Origin: Zeugodacus cucurbitae
Lineage: Eukaryota > Arthropoda > Insecta > Diptera > Tephritidae
Assembly: GCF_028554725.1 (NCBI RefSeq)
Contig: NC_071669.1
Coordinates: forward strand, 27,270,001 to 27,334,000
Reading direction: 5' to 3'
Length of the DNA: 64,000 nucleotides
The position numbers and the translations under genes are program-made. Below the pieces are notes generated by a model. That model was not told where the DNA came from, did no database searches, and saw nothing but the letters and a program-made list of their open reading frames with translations. This document shows, piece after piece, positions 1 through 9,290 of this stretch; the first letter of the stretch is position 1, and each line of letters starts with the position of its first letter.

Positions 1-267
1 AAATGGAGTTCCGTACTACAATAGAGTTCTAGAAACCATTGAAATTTTGTGGTGTTGTGAAATGTACTACAATAGATTGCATTGAACACACCGAAAGCTT
101 TAAGCTCTTCTGCCACAATCATATGTTTTCTGACATTTTGACATACAGAAAGTAAATTAAATTCAAAATTAATTGAAATCAAAAAACAAAATTTGAAAAA
201 AAAAGATATGAAAAATGTGTAATATGTATGTAATAATATGTAATATGTAATAATTATATTGGACAAT
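1..267 (-). other. Unclassified element fragment at unit start
   Basis: This stretch is repeated at 14088-14355 and inverted at about 28638-28904. On the minus strand it has an open stretch with no family I recognise. In the B' copy it lies directly beside the 36-bp-TIR element, so it may be part of the gypsy-like sequence that the TIR element split. That assignment is inference. Confidence 0.3.
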
Positions 268-2010
268 AATATTTTAAGATTGCTTGAAGTTATAACTAAG
301 TCAGGAAATATTTAAATATTTTGAAATCCAGATCGCAGATCGTGGATCGCGAGTTAAATATTGAATGTTTAGCATATTTTGTGATTTACAAGTCCGAATT
401 GATGAAATACAACAGTGCAAAAATTTTAAAATTAACTTTATTTTAAATAAATGAACATGAATTATACTGTTTACAACAGAATCTTTGCCAGAGTTATGCA
501 ACGTCCAAATATTGGATACATATTGGAACAATAGCCAAACATGATTTTCTTAGGTTTTCTTCCGAAATTTTATGAAAAAATGTACGAAAAAATAAAAAAA
601 ATTTCTTATGAAAACACTAACAACATCGTATAAATATTGACGTAATATACATATATCGAACGTCTAGCAGTCGCGAAGTAATCCATCAATATTCAATATA
701 AATCGCGATCCAAATATCACGATACATATTGAAGGTGTAGCAGGCCCCTTCGAGACAACACATGTACAGAGCCGCTTTGATAGAAGGTCGCCTATTAATA
801 ATAGCACTTGATTGCTAAATATTGATATATGGATTATTTAAGTAAATATGTTATTATATATATTATTTAAAATCAAGGGCCACAGCACCCCCGACCCTTC
901 CTTGCGAAAGACCATCCCACTTGTTTCTTTCAATTGTACTAGCGTAAAATCAAAAGTATCGACAACCCAAGAATGATAGAAGACAAGATTACGACAGGCG
1001 TTTACAGTTAGCTTTTTTGGGTTTTGAGTTCCTGTTGAGTGACAACTTTCACGACCCCGAACACGCGAGCAAAACAAAATTGCACGGTGGTACAAAACAA
1101 TAAAACCAAAACAAAGAGCTGAAGTCAAGGCTAGTGCTTAATTATTATTTAAAATTATAAGTGAAAAATGTATTAACTTGAAAAAGAAGTCCGTAATAGC
1201 GGAATTAAACAACAATAGTACAAAACGTCGTCTATGAAGATTTTTTTCACTTTTTCACTTTTTGGTTTTCACCAACCAGCAAAATGGCGAATTTTTTGTA
1301 ACAAAACATATGTATAATTTTAATTATAAATATGCATTATTATATTGTATCATTTTATAAATGAAGATTTTAAGAATTACGTTCATTATGATATTTTATC
1401 TGCACATTATTCAATTTGGTTCACTATGTTTCACATTTCCGTTTTCCATTTGACAATTCTTCTGTTGCCTATTCCCATTCGTGGGTCGTGAACGTTTCAG
1501 CCTGTCGTAATCTTCTCTTCTATCATTCTTGCGACAACCGTATCTGTATGAATGAATGTGTGCTTGAATATGATTTGCGTTCAGACCAAAAATATTTTAT
1601 TGAATTGTTGGCAGACGAGCAAATATTTTCATGAAATATTATAATTATTAAAATAAAGAAAATATTCTATTGAAATGACTATATGAACGTAGATCTTCAA
1701 AAATTCTTTTAAAAAAAAGATTATTAAAAACGTTTCAGCATTACAGAATTCGAACGTAAATGGTCGGGACCGCATTTCGTTAACTCCTTCGCGCTTACAA
1801 TCTGCGCAATAGTTAAAATGGAAATGCGCCCGCCTTAGTCAGTGTTTTGTTCAGATCACTTGCGTCTGTTTGTTTCATTGTTCCCAGTTCCCTGATGCTG
1901 TGGTGTACTTTTTTCTTTCAAAGTGGCGGGTTTTCGATGTTCCCTTATAATTTCGCACTATAAAACTTGCGAGTTAACATTTGCTCCTTCTTATTATTAT
2001 ACATTCTTTG
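268..2010. mobile_element. Diverged, 5'-truncated copy of 36-bp-TIR element
   Basis: The right end carries the same terminal inverted repeat as the complete element at 11879-14034 (last bases acattctttg at 2001-2010). Upstream parts match that element in inverted orientation but diverged: the block around 1640-2000 is close, the block around 700-1100 clearly weaker. No transposase frame is visible. The left boundary is uncertain. It may be a non-autonomous DNA element of unknown superfamily. Confidence 0.55.
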
Positions 2011-2018
2011 CCCAATAG

Positions 2019-2336
2019 CAAAGAACGTATAATAAAAAGAAGGTGCAAATGTTAGCTATGCCAAAATGTTATTTGACATTAGAGAACATCGAAGAAATTT
2101 CGAACACTATAAAGGAACACACCACTCGAAAGGGGAACAAATAAAATGCTTACCACTCGATAAGGGAGTGTTTACCACAATGTAAAGGAACGTGGGAACA
2201 GAGATTGCTTGCGCAGTTGATCTTGCACATGCGCATGAGGGGATTTTAGGAAAATGTATAACAAAAAGCAATTAACTTATGGGGAGAATATAAAAATAAT
2301 CAAGGTAATTCTGATTAATTTTAAGTAAAATAAAAT
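2019..2336. mobile_element. Opposite end of the 36-bp-TIR element, truncated
   Basis: It starts with the same inverted terminus (caaagaacgtataat at 2019) and matches the 13735-14034 end of the complete element. It is separated from the preceding copy by exactly 8 bp (cccaatag, 2011-2018), so two element ends face each other. It is cut off by the DINE-like repeat starting near 2337. Confidence 0.6.
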
Positions 2337-3543
2337 AAACAAGTAAGGAAAGGCTAAGTTCGGGTGTAACCGAACATTTTATACTCTCGCAATTTATGTA
2401 TTTAACTTTATTTATATTATATAATACATAATTTGACCCACATTCATCATATATATTGTGTAAAGTTCATTGAAAGTTGGAAACCCTAATATTAGGTTAG
2501 AAACACCGAGGTCCTCATGTTCGATATATGGGGCCTTGAAAACCTATGGTCCGATTTCGGCGATTTTTAGAATGGGGCTTCCACACTATAAAGGTAGTAT
2601 TTGTGCAAAGTTCTGCATCGATACCTTCACCAGTGCTTACTTTATATATTGTAAAGTAAACGATTTAGATCGTCTTCAAAGTTCTGGTATATAGGAATTA
2701 GGCGTGGTTGTGAAGCGATTTGGCCTATTTTCACAACATATCATTGGGATGTAAGGAAACTATTACAAATCAAGTTTCATTGAAATCGGTCGAGTAGTTC
2801 CTGAGATATGATTTTTGACCCATAAGTGGGCGATGCCACGCCCATTTTCCATTTTGTAAAAAAAATCTGGGTGCAGCTTCTATCTGCCATTCCTTATGTG
2901 AAATTTAGTGTTTCTGGCGTTTTTCGTTTCTGAGTTAACTCACTTTTAGTAAGTTTCAACCTAACCTTTGTATGGGAGGTGGGCATGGTTATTATTCGAT
3001 TTCTTTCATTTTTGGACTGTATTAGGAAGTCGCGAAAAAAAACAACTGCAGAAAGTTTGGTATATATAGCTCTATTGGTTTGCGAGATATGTACAAAAAA
3101 CTTAATAGGGGGCGGGGCCACGCCCACTTCCCAAAAAAAATTACATCCAAATATGCCCCTTCATAGTGCGATCCTTCATACCAAATTTTATTTCCATAGC
3201 TTTATTTATGGCTTAGTTATGGCACTTTATGTGTTTTCGGTTTTCGCCATTTTGTGGGCGTGGCAGTGGTCCGATTTTGCTCATTATCGAAAGCAACCTT
3301 CCTATGGTGCCAAGAAATAAGTGTGCCAAGTTTCATCAAGATATCTTAATTTTTACTCAAGTTACAGCTTGCACAGACGGACGGACGGACAGACAGACAT
3401 TCAGATTTGAACTCCACTCTTCACCCTGATCACTTTGGTATATATAACCCTATATCTAACTCGTTTAGTTTTGGGTGTTACAAACAACCGTTATGTGAAC
3501 AAAACTATAATACTCTCTTTAGCAACATGTGTTGCGAGAGTAT
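2337..3543 (-). mobile_element. DINE-1/INE-1-like (Helentron-derived) repeat, full length
   Basis: On the minus strand the element opens with an inverted subterminal motif (atactctcgcaac) and has a CTGT/CGTC microsatellite (plus strand 3371-3399, ggacggacagacagac). It then carries several CCACGCCC boxes and closes with the partner motif ttgcgagagtataa, a GTTCGG-loop-CCGAAC hairpin (about 2357-2374) and a ccttacttgtt end. Subterminal inverted repeats, a microsatellite, CCACGCCC boxes and a 3' hairpin are the layout of Drosophila DINE-1/INE-1 elements. It has no coding capacity. Family assignment rests on architecture and motif recall. Confidence 0.7.
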
Positions 3544-3856
3544 TAAAACAAGTAAGGAAGGGCTAAGTTCGGATGTAACCGAACATTTTATGCTCTCGCA
3601 ATTTATTTATTGAACTTTATTTATATTAATAATACACAATTTGACCCACATATTCGTCATATATATTGCATAAAGTCCATTGAAAGTTGGAAATCATAAT
3701 ATTAGGTTGGAAGCACCGAGGCCCTCGTGTTCGATATATGGGACCTTAAAAACCTATGGTCCGATTTTGGCGATTTTTAGAATGGGGCTGCCACACTATA
3801 AAAGTAGTATTTGTGCAAAGCTCTGCACCGATATCTTCACTAGTGCTTACTTTATA

Positions 3857-5125
3857 ACGGGTGATTTTTTTGAGGTTAGGATTTTCATGCATTAGTATTT
3901 GACAGATCACGTGGGATTTCAGACATGGTGTCAAAGAGAAAGATGCTCAGTATGCTTTGACATTTCATCATGAATAGACTTACTAACGAGCAACGCTTGC
4001 AAATCATTGAATTTTATTACCAAAATCAGTGTTCGGTTCGAAATGTGTTTCGCGCTTTACGTCCGATTTATGGTCTACATAATCGACCAAGTGAGCAAAC
4101 AATTAATGCGATTGTGACCAAGTTTCGCACTCATTTTACTTTATTGGACATTAAACCAACCACACGAATGCGTACAGTGCGTACAGAAGAGAATATTGCG
4201 TCTGTTTCTGAGAGTGTGGCTGAAGACCGTGAAATGTCGATTCGTCGCCGTTCGCAGCAATTGGGTTTGTGTTATTCGACCACATGGAAGATTTTACGCA
4301 AAGATCTTGGTGTAAAACCGTATAAAATACAGCTCGTGCAAGAACTGAAGCCGAACGATCTGCCACAACGTCGAATTTTCAGTGAATGGGCCCTAGAAAA
4401 GTTGGCAGAAAATCCGCTTTTTTATCGACAAATTTTGTTCAGCGATGAGGCTCATTTCTGGTTGAATGGCTACGTAAATAAGCAAAATTGCCGCATTTGG
4501 GGTGAAGAGCAACCAGAAGCCGTTCAAGAACTGCCCATGCATCCCGAAAAATGCACTGTTTGGTGTGGTTTGTACGCTGGTGGAATCATTGGACCGTATT
4601 TTTTCAAAGATGCTGTTGGACGCAACGTTACGGTGAATGGCGATCGCTATCGTTCGATGCTAACAAACTTTTTGTTGCCAAAAATGGAAGAACTGAACTT
4701 GGTTGACATGTGGTTTCAACAAGATGGCGCTACATGCCACACAGCTCGCGATTCTATGGCCATTTTGAGGGAAAACTTCGGAGAACAATTAATCTCAAGA
4801 AATGGACCCGTAAGTTGGCCACCAAGATCATGCGATTTAACGCCTTTAGACTATTTTTTGTGGGGCTACGTCAAGTCTAAAGTCTACAGAAATAAGCCAG
4901 CAACTATTCCAGCTTTGGAAGACAACATTTCCGAAGAAATTCGGGCTATTCCGGCCGAAATGCTCGAAAAAGTTGCCCAAAATTGGACTTTCCGAATGGA
5001 CCACCTAAGACGCAGGCGCGGTCAACATTTAAATGAAATTATCTTCAAAAAGTAAATGTAAATAGTAAATTTTATGCGTTTTTTTTTTTTTTAAAAAGTT
5101 ATCAAGCTCTTAAAAAATCACCCTT
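3857..5125 (+). mobile_element. DD41D mariner element, 1269 bp, intact
   Basis: The termini are inverted (acgggtgatttttt... left; aagggtgattttttaag... on the other strand at the right) and flanked by TA at 3855-3856 and 5126-5127. The corresponding position in A' (25166-25167) is an empty site with a single TA, proving insertion and TSD. It contains one full-length transposase frame. An identical-length copy lies at 37877-39145. Confidence 0.95.
3970..5055 (+). CDS. Mariner transposase, DD41D (rosa-type) group
   Basis: This 361-residue transposase would bind the element termini and cut and paste the element at TA sites. The N-terminal third (about 1-120) is the paired-like helix-turn-helix DNA-binding region, starting MNRLTNEQRLQIIEFYY. 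The catalytic residues are Asp159 (SDEAHF), Asp252 (QQDGATCH) and Asp294 (LTPLDYFLWGY), with 41 residues between the last two. That spacing is DD41D, unlike DD34D of Mos1; DD41D mariners were described from tephritid flies. All three acids, the intact frame and both TIRs are present, so this copy may be active or recently active. The start at 3970 is the first Met of the open frame. Confidence 0.93.
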   Translation: MNRLTNEQRLQIIEFYYQNQCSVRNVFRALRPIYGLHNRPSEQTINAIVTKFRTHFTLLDIKPTTRMRTVRTEENIASVSESVAEDREMSIRRRSQQLGLCYSTTWKILRKDLGVKPYKIQLVQELKPNDLPQRRIFSEWALEKLAENPLFYRQILFSDEAHFWLNGYVNKQNCRIWGEEQPEAVQELPMHPEKCTVWCGLYAGGIIGPYFFKDAVGRNVTVNGDRYRSMLTNFLLPKMEELNLVDMWFQQDGATCHTARDSMAILRENFGEQLISRNGPVSWPPRSCDLTPLDYFLWGYVKSKVYRNKPATIPALEDNISEEIRAIPAEMLEKVAQNWTFRMDHLRRRRGQHLNEIIFKK

Positions 5126-5516
5126 TATGTGTATTGTAAAGAAAGCGATTCAGATAATCTTCAAAGTTCTGGTATATAGGAAGTAGGCGCGGTTGTGAAG
5201 CGATTTGGCCTATTTTCACAACATATCATTGGGATGTAAGGAAACTATTATAAACCAAGTTTCATTGAAATCGGTCAAGTAGTTCTTGAGATATGGTTTT
5301 TGACCCATAAGTGGGCGATGCCACGCCCATTTTCCATTTTGTGAAAAAATCTGAGTGTAGCTTCCATCTGCCATTTCTTATGTGAAATTTAGTGTTTCTG
5401 ACGTTTTTGGTTAGTGAGTTAACCCACTTTTAGTAATTTTCAACCTAACCTTTGTATGGGAGGGGGGCGTGGTTATTATCCGATTTCTGTCATTTTTGGA
5501 CTGTACAAGGAAATGG

Positions 5517-6335
5517 AAAATTTGAAAGTAGTTTAATTCCTACTTTATTTTTAATTTTAGGATGAGGATATCAACCAGAACGTTTACAGGCTGGTGTTTA
5601 TTTATTATTTTACACTTTATTAGTTTCTTTACCTATATTGGTTGGGATTTTTTATTTATATAATACTTTAAATACTATAAACTTTTATTTATTGGGTAAT
5701 TATATATTTAATTATGATTTGTTGTATTTAAGTTTAATTTTAGCCTTTTTAGTTAAGATACCAATATTTTTGGTTCATTTATGGCTACCTAAAGCTCATG
5801 TAGAGGCTCCAGTTTCAGGATCAATAATTTTAGCTGGCATTATATTGAAGTTAGGAGGATATGGGTTATTACGAGTGTTTTCTTTTATACAAATGAGAGG
5901 CATTAAATATAATTATATTTGAGTTAGTATTAGATTAGTAGGGGGGTATTGATTAGTTTGGTTTGTTTACATCAAACTGATTTAAAGGCTCTTATTGCTT
6001 ATTCTTCTGTAGCTCATATAGGTATTGTATTAGGGGGTCTTATAACTTTAACTTATTGAGGTCTTTGCGGATCTTATACTTTGATAATTGAAATTTCTTT
6101 ATTGAATAGAATTGTTAGTTGATCTTGAGTTACTATAATTTCTTTATCTTTACTATCTTTTTTTAGAGCTGCATATACATTATATTTATATGCTTATAGT
6201 CAACATGGTAAGGTATTTTCTGGCGCATATTCATTTAGAGGGGGTAAGATTCGGGAATATTTGCTATTATTTCTTCATTGGTTTCCTTTAAATTTATTAA
6301 TTTTAAAGAGAGATATTTGTTTATTTTGACTTTAA
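5517..6335 (+). pseudogene. ND4: ND4 fragment (complex I), truncated, deleted, frameshifted
   Basis: This is the C-terminal part of NADH dehydrogenase subunit 4, read in invertebrate mitochondrial code. The N-terminal half is missing at the DINE junction. A conserved internal block of about 65-70 residues (the usual AHGLCSSGLF to NLLGEI region) is missing after CGSYTLMI near 6087-6092, and the frame resumes with EISLLNS. This copy alone also has six G at 5941-5946 where the other two copies have seven, shifting the frame, and CAT at 5970-5972 where they have CGT. It is clearly non-functional. Confidence 0.92.
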
Positions 6336-6338
6336 TTA

Positions 6339-6403
6339 ATCTAAATAGTTTATTTAAAATATTGATTTGTGGTGTCAATGATATGAGTTAGTCATTTTAG
6401 ATC
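6339..6403 (+). tRNA. trnH: tRNA-His(GTG), nuclear mtDNA copy
   Basis: The acceptor stem is ATCTAAA at 6339-6345 pairing with TTTAGAT at 6396-6402. Anticodon GTG lies in the loop gatttgtggtgtc. It sits between ND4 and ND5, as in insect mtDNA. Confidence 0.85.
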
Positions 6404-6418
6404 GTGAAATATTTATCA

Positions 6419-8138
6419 ATTTGTAGAATTAGATTTTTGGTTTTAATTTCTATTAGAATCAATTTTTTTTTGTCTAGTTTGTTATTTTTAATAAATGATT
6501 ATACTATCTTTTTGGAGTGAGAAGTTGTAAGTTTAAATTCAGCTAGAATTGTAATAACCTTTTTATTTGATTGAATAAGTTTATTATTTATATCTTTTGT
6601 TCTATTAATTGCTTCTTTAGTTATTTATTATAGAAAGGAGTATATGAGAGGTGATTTAAATATTAATCGTTTTATTATATTAGTTCTTATATTCGTTATA
6701 TCTATAATGTTATTAATTATTAGTCCAAATTTGATTAGAATTTTATTAGGGTGAGATGGGTTAGGATTAGTATCTTATTGTTTAGTTATTTATTTTCAAA
6801 ATGTTAAGTCATATAATGCTGGCATATTAACAGCTTTATCCAATCGGATTGGGGATGTCGCATTTTTATTAGCTATTGCTTGAATGTTAAATTACGGGAG
6901 TTGAAACTATATTTTTTATTTAGAAGTTATGAAAAATAGAGTAGAAATGGAAATTATTGGGGCTTTGATTATATTAGCCGCTATAACTAAGAGTGCTCAG
7001 ATTCCATTTTCATCTTGATTACCTGCTGCTATAGCGGCTCCTACACCAGTTTCTGCTTTAGTTCATTCTTCTACTTTGGTGACTGCTGGGGTTTATTTAT
7101 TAATTCGATTTAATATTTTGTTGAGAGGTAGATGATTAGGGGATTTATTATTATTATTATCTGGTTTGACTATATTTATAGCTGGATTGGGGGCTAATTT
7201 TGAATTTGACCTAAAAAAGAGTATTGCCCTATCTACTTTAAGACAATTAGGATTAATAATAAGAATTTTATCTATAGGATTTTATAAATTAGCTTTTTTT
7301 CATCTGTTAACTCATGCTTTATTTAAGGCTCTTTTATTTATATGTGCTGGAGCTATTATTCATAATATGAATAATTCTCAAGATATTCGTTTGATAGGAG
7401 GACTTGGTATTTATATACCATTAACATCTGGTTGTTTTAATGTTGCTAATTTAGCGTTGTGTGGTATGCCTTTTTTAGCTGGGTTTTATTCTAAGGACAT
7501 AATTCTTGAGATTGTTTCTTTAAGTTATATTAATATATTTTCTTTCTTTCTATATTTTTTTTCTACTGGTTTAACTGTTTGCTATTCTTTTCGATTGGTC
7601 TATTATTCAATAACAGGTGAATTAAATTGTGGTTCTTTAAATATGTTAAGAGATGAGGGATGAATTATGCTTCGTGGGATGAGAGGTTTACTAGTAATGA
7701 GAATTGTGGGAGGTAGTATGTTAAGTTGATTGATTTTTCCTACACCATATATAATTTGTTTGCCTAGTTATTTGAAGCTGTTAACTTTGTTTGTTTGTAT
7801 TGTGGGAGGTGTATTAGGCTATTTAATTTCAAATGTTTCTCTATTTTATTTTAATAAATCTTTAAGTAATTATGTTAGCAGTTATTTTTTTGGTTCTATA
7901 TGATTTATACCTTATATCTCTACTTATGGGATTATTAACTATCCCTTGATTTTAGGAGGAAGAGTATGTAAATCTTTTGATCAGGGTTGATCAGAATTTT
8001 TAGGGGGTCAAAATTTATATAACGAATTAGGGAAATATTCTCAACATATATTTGTTATACACAATAATAACTTGAAGATTTATCTTTTATTATTTGTTTT
8101 ATGAATTACTTTCTTGTTTTCTTTCTTTTTAATATTTT
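6419..8138 (+). pseudogene. ND5: ND5 (complex I), nuclear copy, frame open in mt code
   Basis: This is NADH dehydrogenase subunit 5, a proton-pumping antiporter-like membrane subunit of complex I. The frame is 1720 bp from ATT at 6419 to an incomplete T stop at 8138 just before tRNA-Phe, the usual dipteran arrangement. I read no frameshift or stop in mitochondrial code (TGA Trp, AGA Ser). The conserved core segments IPFSSWLPAAMAAPTPVSAL and LVHSSTLVTAG are present. It is interrupted by stops in the nuclear code, so it is inert where it lies. Confidence 0.9.
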
Positions 8139-8204
8139 ATTCAAATAGCTTAAATGTAGAGCATAACACTGAAGATGTTAGGGTAATTATGTAATTTTTG
8201 GATA
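8139..8204 (+). tRNA. trnF: tRNA-Phe(GAA), nuclear mtDNA copy
   Basis: The acceptor ATTCAAA at 8139-8145 pairs with TTTGGAT at 8197-8203; the anticodon GAA is in cactgaagatg. It abuts ND5. Downstream 8223-8242 is only the 3' piece of tRNA-Glu (opposite strand). Confidence 0.85.
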
Positions 8205-8242
8205 TAGTGAATTAGTTTTAGTAATTTATAAAAATAGTAAAA

Positions 8243-8722
8243 TAGTGTTTCTGACGTTTTTGGTTAGTGAGTTAACCCACTTTTAGTAATTTTCAACCCA
8301 ACCCTTGTATGGGAGGTGGGCGTGGTTATTATCCGATTTCAACTATTTTCATGGTGTGTGGTGGGGTACGTAAGAGGACTGTATTTAGAAGTGGCTGAAA
8401 AAACGACTTCAGAAAGTTTTTATATAGCTTCATTGGTTTGCGAGATATATATAAATAACCGATTTGGGGGCGGGGCCACGTCCACTTCCCCAAAAAATTA
8501 CATCCACATATGCCTCTTCCTAGTGCGATCCTTTATTCCAAATTTTACCTTTATAACTTTATTTATGGCTTAGTTATGATACTTTTGTGTCTCGTCACCC
8601 TGATCATTTTGATATACATATATAACCCTATATCTGACTCGTTTAATTTTATGACTTACAAACAACCGTTATGTGAACAAAACTATAATACTTTCTTAGC
8701 AACTTTTGTTGCGAGAGTATAA
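8243..8722 (-). mobile_element. DINE-like repeat, 5' portion only
   Basis: It resumes at tagtgtttctgacg, duplicating the segment present left of the mtDNA, then runs to the subterminal motif gttgcgagagtata at about 8707-8720. Internal sequence (8340-8420) follows a different subfamily from the A copies and resembles 44290-44340, so the two DINE parts flanking M are not halves of one copy. Confidence 0.65.
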
Positions 8723-8833
8723 ACATATTCCCTCTGAATTTCTTCAAAAAATCTGAGAGACTTACTTATATTTTCGGTAAAAAAGAGAGGAACTCAGTAT
8801 CCTCATGTTCAATGTATGGAGCCTTAAAATCTT
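8723..8833. other. Degenerate DINE-like scrap
   Basis: It shares phrases with DINE-like copies elsewhere (about 43790-43890): the nnttttcggtaaaa segment, a cctcatgttcaatgtatgg motif and gccttaaaatcttatggtccg. No gene is visible. Confidence 0.4.
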
Positions 8834-9290
8834 ATGGTCCGACTTCGGGGCTTCCCGATGTCTTGCGATGAGGAAATCCAGCATTTATTAATTGCTACGG
8901 GAGTGCCGCGAGCAAACGGGCAAGTAGAGCGTATGCACCTGATTATTATTCCGATGATAGCTAAGTTGGGAAATGAGTACTGGAAACTGGTACAAGCACG
9001 TGGATCGTGTGCAGCAAATAATCAACAGCACGTCGCCAAGAAGCACCAGACAATCACCTTTTAGAATTATGGCTGGACTTGAGATGCGATTGAAAGGAAT
9101 ACCACATTTACTCGAACTGCTGGAGGAATCAGCCATCGAAGAACTCGATGCAGAGCGCGAGGTAATTCGTCAGTTGACACGACACAATATTGCTAGGATT
9201 CAGGACAAAGGGAGAACATGCAACAAAAGGCAAAGAGCAGAGGTCGACTATAATAAAAACGAGCTAGAAGCCATCAAGCGAACGCAGTAT
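8834..9290 (+). pseudogene. Ty3/gypsy integrase 3' fragment
   Basis: The translated segment carries the integrase hallmark ATGVPRANGQVER (about 8898-8936), holding the catalytic Glu of the D-D-E core. A WYKHVDRVQQIINST...RQSPF region and a basic C-terminal tail follow. A frameshift lies near 8965-8975: the upstream core is in the frame opening at 8834 and the rest is in the frame opening at 8973. The first two catalytic acids are absent. It is fused in frame to a LINE at about 9290. Confidence 0.75.

Larger units (their letters stand above)
3545..5516 (-). mobile_element. Second DINE-like repeat, carries mariner, cut by mtDNA
   Basis: It begins directly after the first copy with the same aacaagtaagg end and hairpin (about 3566-3583). 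A mariner interrupts it at 3857-5125. It ends where mtDNA begins, in the shared-looking stretch ggaaatggaaaatttg near 5511-5526, so its own 5' part is missing. Confidence 0.7.
5517..8242 (+). other. NUMT copy M: ND4-tRNA-His-ND5-tRNA-Phe
   Basis: This is mitochondrial DNA embedded between DINE-like sequences. It uses TGA as Trp and AGA as Ser throughout the ND4/ND5 frames. The left junction is near 5516; the right junction is at 8242, inside the tRNA-Glu equivalent. About 98 bp of DINE-like sequence flanks it on both sides in direct orientation (5391-5490 and 8243-8340). Confidence 0.93.

Noticed and set aside
2979..3320. 113-codon frame within the DINE-like repeat
   Set aside because: Varies and shifts between DINE copies, no protein similarity; these repeats are non-coding.
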